Positions 26,550 through 40,074 of a stretch of DNA of 64,000 nt are shown here, piece by piece. The notes under the pieces were generated by a model that was not told where the DNA came from, searched no databases, and saw nothing but the letters and a program-made list of their open reading frames with translations. Every line of letters begins with the position of its first letter. Within the stretch, counting starts at the first letter, position 1. Both the position numbers and the translations under genes were made by a program. Source of the DNA: Puffinus mauretanicus (Eukaryota > Chordata > Aves > Procellariiformes > Procellariidae); contig JAJKFH010001865.1 of the NCBI GenBank assembly GCA_023333565.1, positions 4,774,001-4,838,000 on the forward strand, written 5' to 3'.

Positions 26550-28519
26550 GAATAGAATAGCCAGAAATATGCATCATGAAAATTTGTCTTCAGTGTAGAA
26601 GATAGCAGGTCAGCTATTCTTCTTCTGTAAAGGAGCCAGTTAGTTAAACTATCTACACATTATTGAAAATAAAGGGAATTAGAGGTAAATAAAGGAATGA
26701 ATGAAATGGTAAATAAAGGAAAGCTGAGCGACCCACTTTTTGTAGTGAAGGTCTATTGAACTCAGGTTGGAGTTACGATTTCTTGCCAGGAGCTGGGGTC
26801 CAAACTTTCTGACTGTCACCATGTGAATGGTGGTACTACCAGCTCTCTCAGACAATAACTACCAATTTTGACTCTCTTGAAAACTTATCTTAATTTTTTT
26901 TTTAATCAGCAACAATGTAAAATTTAAGCATCTGGAAGTATCAATTGACCCATAAAGGCTTATAAAGCCAGGGTAGACGCAGACACAAACATCGTTGCTC
27001 GAAAAAGACCATGGAGTCTTGTGTGTTGGCTGTTTTCCTTACAGTGACAGCAATTTTATTGCAAGAAAAATTGTGAAAATGCTGGGTTTAGTGCATTTGC
27101 CCTGAATGTGTGAGAAAGTTGGCATTTGGTTTTGGGTTGTTTTTTTTTTCAGTACTAGTTTTGTTTTGTTTTAATGAATGTTCAGCTTCCCATCACTGTT
27201 TTAGTTGATGATTTCATTGTTCTAGGGAAGTGACTCCCGTAGTTGCCTTGATAAGGACCTGTGGGTTTGAGCACTTCCTTGGGTTTTTGCTTGACTTTGA
27301 CCAGAGATTGCACAGCTTCGTTGAGCAGAAGCATGTGCTGCAGAGGTCAGCTTGTCACCAGCCCGCATGGGATGGAACCTCATAGCCTGTACGAGGTGGT
27401 AGAAAGTGGCATTTCTCTCTGAAATTCAGTGTTAATGAGGAGTCACAAATACTCCACAGATTAATAACACTCTAGATAGAGAGTTTCAAGTAAAAGAAAT
27501 ACTCTGTAGCTGTGGGCATTTCCAGTGTTTCCTTTTACCAAATAATTTTTCACCGTAAATGTTTTCGTGGTCCTTGTTTTCTACAGCTGTGAGCTGAATT
27601 CAAAGCTGCAGGAAGTGCATGCTAAAGAAATGGAGGATGAGAAAAATAAATGCAATTGTTTTAATATCATGAAAAGGATTTTTTTTTTTTTGTGCAGGAC
27701 AAAAGTAAAATAAACTATGGCTGGATTTGGGGTCAGTATTGTAGTAATTGTAGTTGGAAAGAACATTTTCTGGAATGAATTAAACTGATAATGTATTTGA
27801 TCTTAGCCAAAAGTAGACAATGTTCTTTCTGAAAATGAGTCATTCTGCAGAGCAAGACAGTTAAAGAGGAAAGTTCTTCTGAAAGAAGGGCTTAACTTCC
27901 TAAGTCACTGCATGAACATAGTGTTGTGTTAAAAATATCACCAGTACCCAACTTGCATGGAATAGAAACAGTGAAACGGTCATCTGCTAGTGCCCCATTA
28001 AAGCATTATTTTGCTGTATGCTCTGACAGGATAGCGTTACATACAGTATTCAAAGGAGTATGTGCACTGTGGTCTAAAATAATGATCATGGCTCTGGTTA
28101 TCCCAGTGTGTAACTCTGATGTTAGCTCAGTAAGGTTCTGAACAGTGTCTCCTGCTAAAATACAGATTTGCCTTTTTGCACTGGAAGTAATAGTCATTTA
28201 GCAGTACTCTGCTCCTTAAATGCATAATGTCTTACTGAGCTGGAGTATTATGCTTGTATCTAGTAGTAGTTCACACACCAACCTCCCAAGAAGAGGAGGG
28301 AGCACAAGGGACATTGTTTCAGAAGTGACTTCAGTTATTCAAAAAAAAGAAAAGAAAAAAAGAAAGAAGTTTTTTTTTCTTGTCTGTCATATTTTTGATT
28401 TTTCTGTCACCTCATTATTAAAACTAAAAGATGTAAGAGATTGGACTTTCTCCCTGAACTAGGAGGATTTGAAGTTTAGACTGTTTATACTGTCCCAATG
28501 CTGAGAGAAGAGTATGAGC

Positions 28520-28557
28520 TATAATATATATATACACACATATATAATATATAATAC
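28520..28557. repeat. TA/CA microsatellite
   Basis: Alternating TA steps interrupted by ACACACA, then further TATA. A compound dinucleotide repeat of about 38 bp. Confidence 0.85.
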
Positions 28558-30586
28558 AGACAGGTGAATCTGGAGAAAGAGCGTTCAATAGGTATTTTCC
28601 AGTCTTTTGAGACTAGCCGAGAAACCTTCCTTGCAACCCAGCTGAAATACTGATTTACTTACCAAATAGCTTTTTCTTGGTCAGTATGACTCACAAAAGG
28701 CAAATTTAGGAAGTAACTTGTTTATCTACGTCATGGCAGTTTGCAAATCCCTATAACAGAAGGTCTGTAACAACAGAAGACAAGGTTGTGTTAACTGAGT
28801 GGAGCAGAACCAAATTTAGCCTAAGCAACTGATTGAAGCCAATGCCAGTAGTTACCCAGTGAAGCTGTGTATCTTCAGATCTTTGAAGTCAAGGACTAAG
28901 TAAACAGGTAGAAAATGGACACTGCGTAGCAGTAAGTTGGCCCAAACACTTTCTGGTTTGAGTATTACAGCAGTCAGCAGAGCAGTAGCGTGCAAAGCCA
29001 GACGCTTATCTTGAAAGTCAGGTCGGATCCAAAGCTTTATTTCATACTGTTATGGCAGTCTTTTGGTACAGCCATATGGGTATGGCTACTCCGCCATCAG
29101 TAATGCACACTTACAGCTGCAGTATTGCATTTTGGAAAAACCTGTATTTGAGGGGTTTTATGCAATTTTTTTGTCAGAAACTTTGCATGGTTTTGCATTA
29201 AAGGATGGTAATTTTTTCTTCCATTGTGTGGCACCGTTACGTCCTGCTGATTGGATTTGCTCCTTTTACGTTTAGGATTGGAATTGCTCTCTCAGAAAAG
29301 ATCTGGTGTTTGAGGAAATCAGTTGGTGCTCTCACCTCTTATATTTTCTGTTAAAAGCACATCTTTATTAATGTTGTTGCTTTAAGAGGAAGTGTGTTGT
29401 ATTTTCAGATACTTCCTTTATAATACATGCTGCATTTAAATGGATGTACTTTATATTTTAAAACAAAATTTTTTATCAGGTTACATAAACATTGTTTCAT
29501 ATTTAGATTAAGTGTATGTCCAGGATTATGGTGTTCCATATTCTTTGAAACCAGATAATCTGGAAAGTGCTGTGGAAGAAGTAATCACATAGCTCCCATC
29601 AGAATTAATGAACTCTGTAGCTAGATCCTGTGTTTGTAGGTCTTGTCCTTGCAATATAAAAAGCTGACTCAGGAGTTTATTTGATACCTGTACATACCAC
29701 TTTTTATTAAAATCCCAAATCTGTGAGATTATTTTTCTCCTCTGGAACTGTAGCTGGGGGTGTTTTCAGGCTGTGTATATTCTGATCGCATGATTTGCGT
29801 TTGTATGGTCTGTTGGGCTGAGGCTGATTCAAGCAGTGGAGGCCTTTATCCTGCAAGTGCAAAAAGTAAGGTGGTGGAGATCCTTGGATGGAGATACTGA
29901 ATTCACATACACTTAATTCACATATCAAATTTAACCTAGTCAAATGCCAATGAAATCCTGTTTGGCTGATTGGTAAGATATTAAACATTTATTTACCTCC
30001 CCTTGGAATGTTTGGTCTGTAATTATTAAAAATTTATCTGATAACTCTATATTGGAAACCTGAAAGGGTGTCATATTTGAGATTACTGAGAGACTACAGA
30101 CCATAAGAATGCCATAAATGCCAATTCAGTATAATAGATTTTTTTTTCCATTTTTTTCACCTGATACTCTCTTTGCAAGCTGTTTTTTGATGGTCTGAAT
30201 AGCAGTACTCTGTTACCTCCCAGAAAAACTTACTGCATGTGATGTGGTTGGTGGCTGTCTGCCACAAGAATATTTTTTCCCTGATCCTCCCCTCCTCTGA
30301 CTTTGTTTTGGGATTTTTTCCCTCCTCAGCCAGCCATTGGGAAAACAATTCTCAATATAGTGGGAGAGACCGGTTAGTTTACTGGAGGAGCGTGGTGCAG
30401 GAGCTAGCCCAAATCTGCCTGGGTGCCACCCCTCATGCTACCCAGAGTCCTGTCTAAATTGTGTGCACTTCTTCTATGCCTAATAGCAAGGTGATACAAA
30501 GAAATATAATTAAGGCTATTCTGTTCATCAGTGTGACTTCTTTGTGTTCATTTTCATAACTGTCATTAAATGATAGCAGTTTTTTT

Positions 30587-30641
30587 CTGGAACTAGATGA
30601 TCTTTAAGGTCCCTTCCAACCCAAACCATTCTATGATTCAT
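30587..30641 (+). mobile_element. CR1 3' tail remnant
   Basis: About 55 bp, including GGAACTAGATGATCTTTAAG and then TCCCTTCCAACCCAAACCAT, ending TCTATGATTCATG. This is the characteristic 3' end of a CR1 element with part of its ATTCTATG-type octamer. Only the extreme 3' end is present, which fits severe 5' truncation during insertion. Confidence 0.85.
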
Positions 30642-31635
30642 GTTGATTTAGGATCAGCATATGAATTTAACCAGCTATTCAAGATCATGTTTAGGTATAT
30701 GTTTTCAGCAAGAGGAAATTAATGTGGTCAACTCCTCCTTGCACTGGCTCCCCTAACTAATTGCCCCATGAGCTTTTACCAGGACATAAATTACTATGGA
30801 GATTTTCTCTTAAAAGCACTTTCCTCAAAGGCTAATCATTTTTCACCGAGAATTAGATTTGTATAAGACTTTGGTTATGGAATCTAGATTTGATAATTTT
30901 AAAAAGTCTTCTTATGTGGCTTGAGCTAGAATTGGGAAACTTGCACGTTATTTGCTTTCCTTAACCCTATACCCATATACGAGCACATGAACACCTGTAG
31001 TATGAAATTAGATGAAAATAATCGCTCAAGCCCATTAAAGACATGGGTGCACAAGCTGAGGTTAAAGCTCTGTAGGTCTTCACTGCTGGTTCTTTTCGCT
31101 CACGGCTCTGAATATAGACCATTAAGCCCAAAAGCTGAGCTTCACAGAATTTCTTTGAAGCTGATTTTGCTGGCTGCTTCCACTCAGGGTGCCTGCAAGT
31201 ATCCATGTCGATACTGCCGGTTGCTTATTAAGAGCCCAGGAATTTGAGAAATAGTATTTTTATTTTCCCTTAACATCTCTTCCTGGGAAATGCAGGCAGA
31301 GTGCTATAGATCCAAAGGTAATGAACAAATGCATTTGTTTGTGTCGAGCAAATGTTTGTTTTCCACTGGTAAGACAAATTGTTGTGCTGAAGGAAGGAGG
31401 ATGCTTTTTATCAGAGTAATGCTTCTGATTCTTAATGAACCACCGAGTGGGGGTGGGATGGAGCATAAAGCAGGTCTGCGATGGCACAGAATGAGGAAAC
31501 TGACAGCAAACGTTATCCTCAGGTGAAAATGGAAAATATATATTACAAGCCAACATGAACGTCCGGTTTTTGTGGTTAGGTTTTTAGATGCTAGGCATTC
31601 ATATACTGAAGCTTGACATGCTAATGCTGCTACCC

Positions 31636-31706
31636 GTAGAATTTTAGAGTGCTTGGAAGGTAATTGGATTGCAGTCTGATAGGGAAATGCTGCTCTAAAA
31701 TTCTAC
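31636..31706. repeat. Perfect 14-bp inverted repeat with 43-nt loop
   Basis: GTAGAATTTTAGAG at 31636-31649 is exactly complementary to CTCTAAAATTCTAC at 31693-31706. The arms are AT-rich. The hairpin could be the end structure of a small transposon, a chance palindrome or a hairpin RNA; no flanking duplication is evident. Confidence 0.8.
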
Positions 31707-32419
31707 AGTAAGAAGAGCAAACAAGGATACTATCCATCAAGCCCTTGTAAATACCGAGGGCTTCTTTGGGCTTTACATAAGTATATCCATATAATACCAG
31801 TGCCTTAGTTTTAACTTTACTGGGATTGGGATTTGCGCTGCTGAGAGAAATACTAACTGTAGAGAAACCTCGTCCTAAGAGTTGAATTAAATCATCAACA
31901 AAAAAAATTATCACATTAAATTGTGAAGGACTGGCTACAAGCTACTTCTAATGGCAAATAGCTGGCTCTGGAAAAATGTTGTATAGCAAAAAACTAATGG
32001 AGGTCTTTTCAACCAGATTAGTGAGAAAGATGTATCAGAGTAATTCTAGTAATGAACCTGTGTGTTATAGATGGACAATATTATGGTCCAATCTATGCAA
32101 ATAAAAGCTATTCCCAGAATAAAACACAGCATTGAATTTACATTTCTTTTTTTCTACAGAGCTGAACATATTTGAGCTTCTCTTCTTCAGAAGCCCTTTT
32201 CCCATTTTGCCTTGTTTCACCTTCTCTAAATTTCATTTGGAGCATCGTGTGTGAAGCCAGCCTGTGCCTGCTTCTTGTGCAGGACCTTCCTTCCTCATTG
32301 AAAGAGCTCTTTTCTTCTGGTGTGTTGAATTGGATGGAGCAATATGAGGATGCGTTGTTCCCTCTCTGACTACCTCTGCCCTCCCACTGACCAAACTCAT
32401 AACCTTATAAATTATTAAA

Positions 32420-32470
32420 CTTCCCCAGGCCTTTGTTTTTTACATCTGTAAAACTGAGGATAAGAGAATT
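32420..32470 (+). mobile_element. Possible MIR SINE remnant
   Basis: The bases CTTCCCCAGGCCTTTG and then TTTTACATCTGTAAAACTGA and GGATAA resemble the MIR segment that runs through 'CTGTAAAATGGGGATAA'. Only about 50 bp can be matched by eye, so chance similarity is possible. Confidence 0.35.
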
Positions 32471-35400
32471 TCCCTATTTATTGCTATAAATAACCTTGAT
32501 CTAAGGATATGCGCTGGAAATCCTGACCCATACACCAATGTAAGTAATCCTTCTGATGGGGTTATTTGTGGAATAAGCATTGCTCTCTGATACTGAGGGT
32601 GCATTAACAGGAGATAATAACGGCGCATTTGCTTTTCCATTTGCCACGAGGATGCTCAGGGGTAGTGCTGACCTTGGAGGGTGTCAGGGGAAGAGCCGGT
32701 TGTTTCTTTGATGTGTATGGGAGTGAATGCTGTTTTACTCCCATCCCATTTTGTTTCTCTCCCCATGACCTGATTCAGCATCTTCTGGTATATGTGATGA
32801 GAGCACCTTTTCCTGCTGATCTTGGAAAAATTCTGTAAAATATTCACTACATCAACTACAACTCTGCTATTTGACTTGGAATTGAAAGTTTTCATTTGGC
32901 ACCTCACTGCTGTGATACCCACTTACCCTCCTGCAAAAATTCAGCTAGGGTAGGAGCGTGGAGGGAAGGGATTTTTCTCTGCCAGTGTAGGTTTTACAGT
33001 ACTTGGTAGAGGCTGTTTCATCAGACTCTGTTGCTTCTGGTATCTCTTATATATATAAAGGCACTCCTCTGCTGGCCAGGCTTATGTACATGATTTTTAT
33101 TTTGTTTTGAGACACTGCAAATAATTTTGTAATACAAAAAGTAATTTTGTGGAGCTCTTTTTAAAGACTTTGTGCTGAAGATATTTTTGTAGCCTTAACA
33201 TCTTGAAGGGCTTGCTGCCACATGGTTTAGGTTTTTTTTGCTTCCTCCTTCACCAGAGAATATTAATGACTGTTGTCCTGAAGGTCTTTTCTGATGTGAT
33301 GTTTTCCCTTCCCCACTCTTTTTCACTCTACCTCTTCAAATCAAGTGTCATTAATTTGCTCTAGCCTTCAGGGGATGGTGGGAGAAAACTAACTCCTCTT
33401 ACAAGGAGTGAGCGTGGGTTGATCTTTACAGACACTAGCGTTTCAAGTGTTGGCAGAGCAGAACCCAGTATAGTGTCCTCCTGTGTTGCACAGAAAACAG
33501 CTTTTCCCCAAGATACTTCTTTTTTTCTTTTTCTCAGTACAAAGAAGGAAAGGCAACCAAACATTGTCAAATGTGGCGTTGATGGTCCATTTGCGGTTTC
33601 TTTTGCTGTATCTGTAAGGCTAATGGTTTCTGGCTTTGTCTTTGGTGTAGGCCTCTTTATGAAAAATACGTAATTGCAGTTTTTTGTTAATGCCAATTCA
33701 CTCTGGTAGTATAAACTCATCAATTTGCATGCAGTGATTGAAGGAAAAGATAGATGAAAGTCTATTATAATCATGTTAGATAACCAGATATGAATATGAA
33801 TGAGATCATGCTTCTTTTGGAAATACAGAGCTGTGTTGTTCAATACACTTAGTATAACAAACATTCATGTGAAAGCCCATTATGTTGAGTCTAGTAGATG
33901 TTTTCTTAGGATGATAAGTTACCTAGTGAGCTGTCTAAATGATTCTGACTTTAATTTGAGTAAGTAATGAGGTCTGCAAGTTCTTTAAACATCTCACTTA
34001 CAAACAGAAACAGAACTGCATGACTATAAAACAATGCCTAAAACTTAACCACTGAATGTGGGTCTTGAGTAGTGCTTTAGGGAGCAGCTACAAATAAAAA
34101 CTTTTATTTTGTACTTCTCCTTCCTCCTTGTTCTCCAAAAAGTAAGGAAGAAAATTGCTCAATCCTTAGTGATTAAAAAAAATATGCATGGAACAAAACT
34201 GTGGCATTTCGAACATTTCATGCTGCTGTGGCAATATATAATGTTGCTCAGAAACACGAATGCTTGGAAACAAAGCTCATTCAAGCTCAAAGGTTGTGTA
34301 ACCGAAGACATATGACTCTTACATGTGACTTTGTTCTTAAATCTTGGGGAAAGCAAGAGCCTTCTGATTAATAGTTGAGCCCTTCAGGAGCAATGCAGTA
34401 GTTTTTCTTGAAGCACCTGAGAATTTCATGCATATAGCTCGTGCAGGTGTTTTCCCTCATATTTACTGGTTGGCTAAGGAAGCCTGGTCTTTGACGACAC
34501 AGCCACAGAAGTTCGTCTAGTTGTTTTTGCTTTGCTTTTGTGTGTCCACTGTTGCTTGTAAGTACTCGTTCCTTAGGTGGCTTCTTCATTCAGCCTTTGG
34601 TAACTTTTAATTGCTCCAAACTACTTCCCTGGAGAAATGGTTGGGACATACTTCTCATTGGGGTATGCAGCCTCTTTACCATCTTATCCTGTAGACGTGG
34701 ACAAATGAGCATCCACGAGTCAGCTCAGACACGTGCAGGTTTACACAGTGCACTCGTCCCTTTGTCAGTAAGGCTTCGTAACTACTGGGTGTCGTTGGAA
34801 AATGGTAAGCTCTTGGAAGCGTGTGCTAACTAGCGGAATGGTAAGCAGCCTAACACTTCCTAAATGCTGCACAAAGAACTCCCCTTCGTGATTTGCAGTC
34901 TGCATTCTGCAGTGTAACTCAATAGGGTGTTTTTCTCCCTTAGATTTTTCAGTATTGCATGCTGTTTTGCTGAAGCACGATCTCTTGGAGCTCAGTGCAA
35001 AGACATCCCTAGCTCAGGGAATGTAAAGAACAAGTTGTCAAGCAATGGATAATATTCTCTACACAGTGTTAGTTTCTTCTTTAAAAGGTGTCTTTGCTTC
35101 ATTACTGTTAATTGTCATACATGTATGAGTTTGCAGATGTTGCTTCTGAAGCTGATGATGGAGTGTTGCATATCTGCTCCTAATTCCTGGTGACATTTGA
35201 AGATGGGAATGTAATCTTGTGATACATGGAATGTAAATTCACTTGAAACATGAATGGTATTTTACTATCAGACTATAACGTTACACCAATGAAGTATACA
35301 CATGATAAATGAGAAAATAAGTGCAGCATATCCAAACTGTTGCAGATAGAAAATTTTTGAATTGACAGTGTCTAATGTACTATGAATATAAATTTTGTTC

Positions 35401-35509
35401 TTAATATCCATCTGGAGTGGGAAACGACACAGAATAATCTCTGGACTGAGTTCGTGTGTTGTGAAGAGCATTTAGTTATCTGAAGGAAGGTATCTGAAGA
35501 GCATTTTCT

Positions 35510-35537
35510 AAAAACAAACAAACAAACAAACAAAAAA
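35510..35537 (+). repeat. (AAAC)n microsatellite
   Basis: Five consecutive AAAC units flanked by A-rich bases. Confidence 0.9.
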
Positions 35538-38500
35538 TCTCCCTTCTCTCCCCCATGTCCAATTTCTATTTTTATAATAAAGTGGTATTTTATAGACAGC
35601 TATGTTGGGAAAGTTCTGGTGCTATATTGTAAGATGGTGTAGTGGATCAAAGTACCCATCATAACAAGTAGGAAAAGCTGCTCAGAAATATGATTTCTCA
35701 ATAATTGCATGGGCAGTCCTGTGAACTTGAATCTTTTGAAGGGGCCCATGTCTTCCCTGAAAACTTCCTCACAGAAATAAATTTCTAAGGAGCCCACAAA
35801 CAACCAGTGTTTCTTAAACCTTCTGATTGTACCAATGAAGTCAGTAGGCGATCAGTTTAAAACAGCTTAAAAAATTTCTTTATATAGTGTGTCTGGACCT
35901 TGCTGCCCTGAGAGGTTAGGTAGGCAGACACTGTTGGCAGGCTCAGATAGACAAATTCACGGGCAACAAGTTTGGTGCCTGAACGGATCCCTGGAAATGG
36001 TAAGTCAGTGGAAGCACTGTTCTGTTGTTGTCCAGCTGGCAATTTAAGGATATAAAGAAAGTTGAAAAGCACTGGATAAATTAAGCAGTCTTTTTAGGGA
36101 AAAAAATTATGCTGTCAGATTAATTACTTATCATAAATTGATGAGTGTAAAAAGGCCATGACTTGATGGCACTTCTGGGAAACCAGTGATACAGAAAAAC
36201 ATGTGAATTTCTAATAGAAGACAGACCACCCGCTATTCCTCCTTTTGATAAATTTGTTTTGTACGAACACAGCTGCTTTTAATGTTAATCCCACACACAT
36301 ACCAACTGTGTTTTATGTTCCCTGTGTTCATACTTTAAATCCATAAGTATGTTGATCCTGGAGACCTTCATTAAGAAGTGAATTTCTTGCTTCGCTGTGC
36401 TGGGTTTTATTTTGTTGTTATTTGATGGAAAAATGTTCATATCTGGTTGAATGTGTTGTTCGATAGCAAGTGCTCCAGTACCAAAAGAGGGCCTGCACAA
36501 GTATAAAAAAGGACATTTTGGGCAAAATTAAAAGGAACAACAGATCCAATGGTAATGCTTGTACAAGAGTAAACGTGAATATATAATAATTAGTGTGCTT
36601 TCAAAATTTTTTTTCTGTAACATGAAGGGGGAAGGTAGTGAACTTGAAAAAGCGCTCTGTAGAGGCAGCGTGGAGTGGAACCTCTCCTTTGGGCTCCTGG
36701 TGGGGCAGTGCTGCAAGACTCTTTGTTAGTGATCGGAAGCTGCAAGACAAGACGTGAAGGATATGGCAGAGTTATTAGCTGATGGGTGTTTCTGCCTTTA
36801 TGAATGGAAATATAATGCTGGATCTCTTCTGTCCCCACCTAATGAAAGATAAAGCATTGATCTGGCTGCCTGGGAAATCTTCCAGTTTTGAGATTCGTAA
36901 GAGCTGGAAAAGAAAGGTGGCAGAACTATAGCTTTAGAAGCAGTTGCTTTCAAACTACAAATGCAGTATAGTACTGTATACATACAAATTGCCCTTTAAT
37001 TTATTTGTAAACAAGGCCATCCATCAGAATGTGAGTACACAGGCTTTACGTTGTAAGGACGTTTCAGGTCTATACACGCAAACCTGGAAAGTATAAGATC
37101 CTTAAGCTATTCCAGGCAAAATACTAATTGGATTAACTGTATGTAACATGGTGGTCTTTCAGTAGGAATTCTGGGATCTGACCATAATAAATTAAATCTC
37201 AATGTTAACTCTTCATTTTGAGTGTCTTTTCTTCCTCCCACTGCTGATTTTAAGCTTCTCTTTTGGAACTACTTTAATTGCTTGGCAGAGTTGGGTCTGA
37301 GGGCTTTTTGGCTTTCCATCTTTTTTTTTTTTTCCCCTGGATATGTTTCTGCATCTGTTGTCAAGTATAAAAAGAGTAGGCTGCTGTGTGCAGAGTGCCT
37401 GGAATATCCATCGAGTATCGATTCTCAAGTCCAGTTCAGAATTTTGCAAGTCATGGGATTGCAGGGCTCTGCATTTCTTATTTCTGTCCTCTTCACTGGT
37501 TTGCTCTCTGCTTTTCTGACTTATGACAAATTCATGGTCATACAGCTACTTGGAGAAAGCTCTCTAACCTTCTTGGTTTCTCTGAAATGGCCTCAGTGTA
37601 TTTACCTGTTCACACACATCTGCATAACAAAAAAAAAAAATCTTGTTTCTTTGTGCTTTAGTGAAAGAGCAAAGTTAAATCCATTTAAAAATCTTTCAGT
37701 CTTGTTCAATTTCAGGTTTTTGCAGTTGGAGCAAATGGGGGCGGGCGATAATTGGTAGAGCTGTACAGTTATATAACTAAAAGCTTTTCTGCTGGAAGTT
37801 AGGAGAGCAGATTGCTTGGCCATCAATATGCGACACGTGTTCTTAATCTTCCCACAGTGTCCATGCAGAGGAGTACAGTCAAGCAGTGTGTATTGGTTTG
37901 GTAGATTAACGTGTTCAAATAAAAATGTTATAAAAAAATTTCCTTTTGGGGTACTTTCTTTTTTTTTAGAGAAAGAGGGGTGGTGTTATACCACTTGAGG
38001 ATTTAAATAGTATTTATTTTGCATAATTAATGGCAAATACTATTCTGAGATAGAAATTATTACTGTTGATGGCTTTCAACATGAAGGTTGTCATCTAAAA
38101 CTCTTGGGGGGGGGAATCAACTAGGAAAAAGAGATTATACAATGGAACACAGTGGTGATAAGAGTACTATATGCTATTTTATGGGAAAAGTACCCTGCTA
38201 CTATCACAGAAGAATGCTCAGCTAGCCAGCACTCGTGAATTGTGTCACCAATTTCACATAAACATTCATGAAAGCAGTGACGCGGACATCAGTATTTTTT
38301 TCTGTACCCGAGGGGGGGTTGTTTGGTTGGTTTTTGGTTTGGGTGGGGATTTTTTTGTTTGTTTTTGCTTTTAGTTTTTGGATGGAATGACAGTATTATA
38401 TTGATCTTATTGTTAGCGTATACATTCAGAGAAAAGTGATGCAAGTAAAAAATATAATGTGACACTGGACTGAGATGAAAGACAATAATGTATGAACACC

Positions 38501-39840
38501 GTTTGCACTGCGAGTTTGTTGGATTTGGTGTTACAGCTGTTCTATATAGTCCTTTTGTATCTATGCGTAGACATGACTTCAGCTTCTCCACGGCATGCGA
38601 TAAATGTGAGGTTTGTTTACCTGTGATAGAACAAGACCTCTGTATCGACTTCCAGATAAAAACTCAAATGAGAGCACTGCTTGAATACATCAGGGAGAGC
38701 ATCTGAAGTCTTCTGAATTTAGTGTTAGCAGTAAATAAGAAGCTGTGCTGCTGTTGCAAGATAGGGTCTATCTTGGACCCTTGGTTTATTCAGTTTCTTC
38801 ATAATCACCCTCCCAGTTTGCAAATTGGATTTTTTTTGAGTCATTGAAGGGAGAACCAGTCTAAACCAATCTCAGTAACAGTCAAGGCTGCTAACATTTT
38901 CTTTGTTAAGGATCGTTGCCAGAAAAGGTCTGTGCTTGGCCCTAAACTGGGGGGTTCTCCCCCTCCCTTAGGTAGAGGAAACAAAGCAAGGCAAAAGGAA
39001 GCAAGTTTTGGCACAGTGCTGTTAGTTAGGCTTCCATGGGGGCCTCCAAAAGCATTGCCTGCCTTCCTGCAGATGCTTAAAATCACCCACCACGGAGTTT
39101 GCAATTTCTCAAGATAGTTGAGCCAATCTCTTACCGCTGAGGCACAAAAAGAGGCATCCCTGCTTAGCCCCGGCTGCACATCACTTGTGCTCTGTCTGTC
39201 ACGTTTACTGGGAGCTGCTCTTTCTACAGAAGCTGCTTGTTAGATGGATTTCATTGCAATGAAGTGAAACAAATCATAATTATACGAGGTTAAATAAAGT
39301 GCTAGAGGTTAAAGCATGAAAAATCAGTGTCCTCTCATGTAAGACATGCTTTGGGAAAGCAAGCAGGCCTTTTTTCTATACAGAAACCAGAAGTCAGAAA
39401 TTTGTCAGTTTGACCAGTGGCATACACAGGACAGGCACGCTTTGCTTTTTACGGAAAGCCTTTTGGTGTTCGTCTGGGTTTAAGACTAGAAGAGATAGAG
39501 GAGTGATGTCGAAAGAAAGAGTAACCTTGCTTGAACACGTTCTCTTTTTCAGGACGACTTTCATTTGTCTTACTAGTATTACCAGTACTGTGTGCTCTGC
39601 TGGGCAGCAGGAGGAATGGACAGATACCTATGAAAATAATTATAGGTCAAATTTGCCTGATGGCTCTCCTTTAATTAGTTGGTAGCCTTTTGCACGCACA
39701 TATATGGATGCACATCATAGAAAAACAGCTTCTGCTGAGCAGTTGCCAGCTCTCACTGGTCATTTAACAAATGATGCACATAATTGTCATAACACATTTC
39801 TTATAAGACAGCAACTTCAGAATGCATGTGCCTAAGATGA

Positions 39841-40074
<234 letters not shown>

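Noticed and set aside
28340..28380. A-rich tract followed by T9, a possible hairpin
   Set aside because: Low-complexity purine tract next to a T run. Pairing is expected by composition.
33361..33864. 167-codon open frame on the minus strand
   Set aside because: No known domain, low-complexity Lys/Thr segments, no splice or promoter context.
37222..37758. 178-codon open frame on the + strand
   Set aside because: It crosses a long T run (hence the run of Phe), has no recognisable domain and lies in AT-rich intron DNA of a gene on the same strand. Taken as chance.
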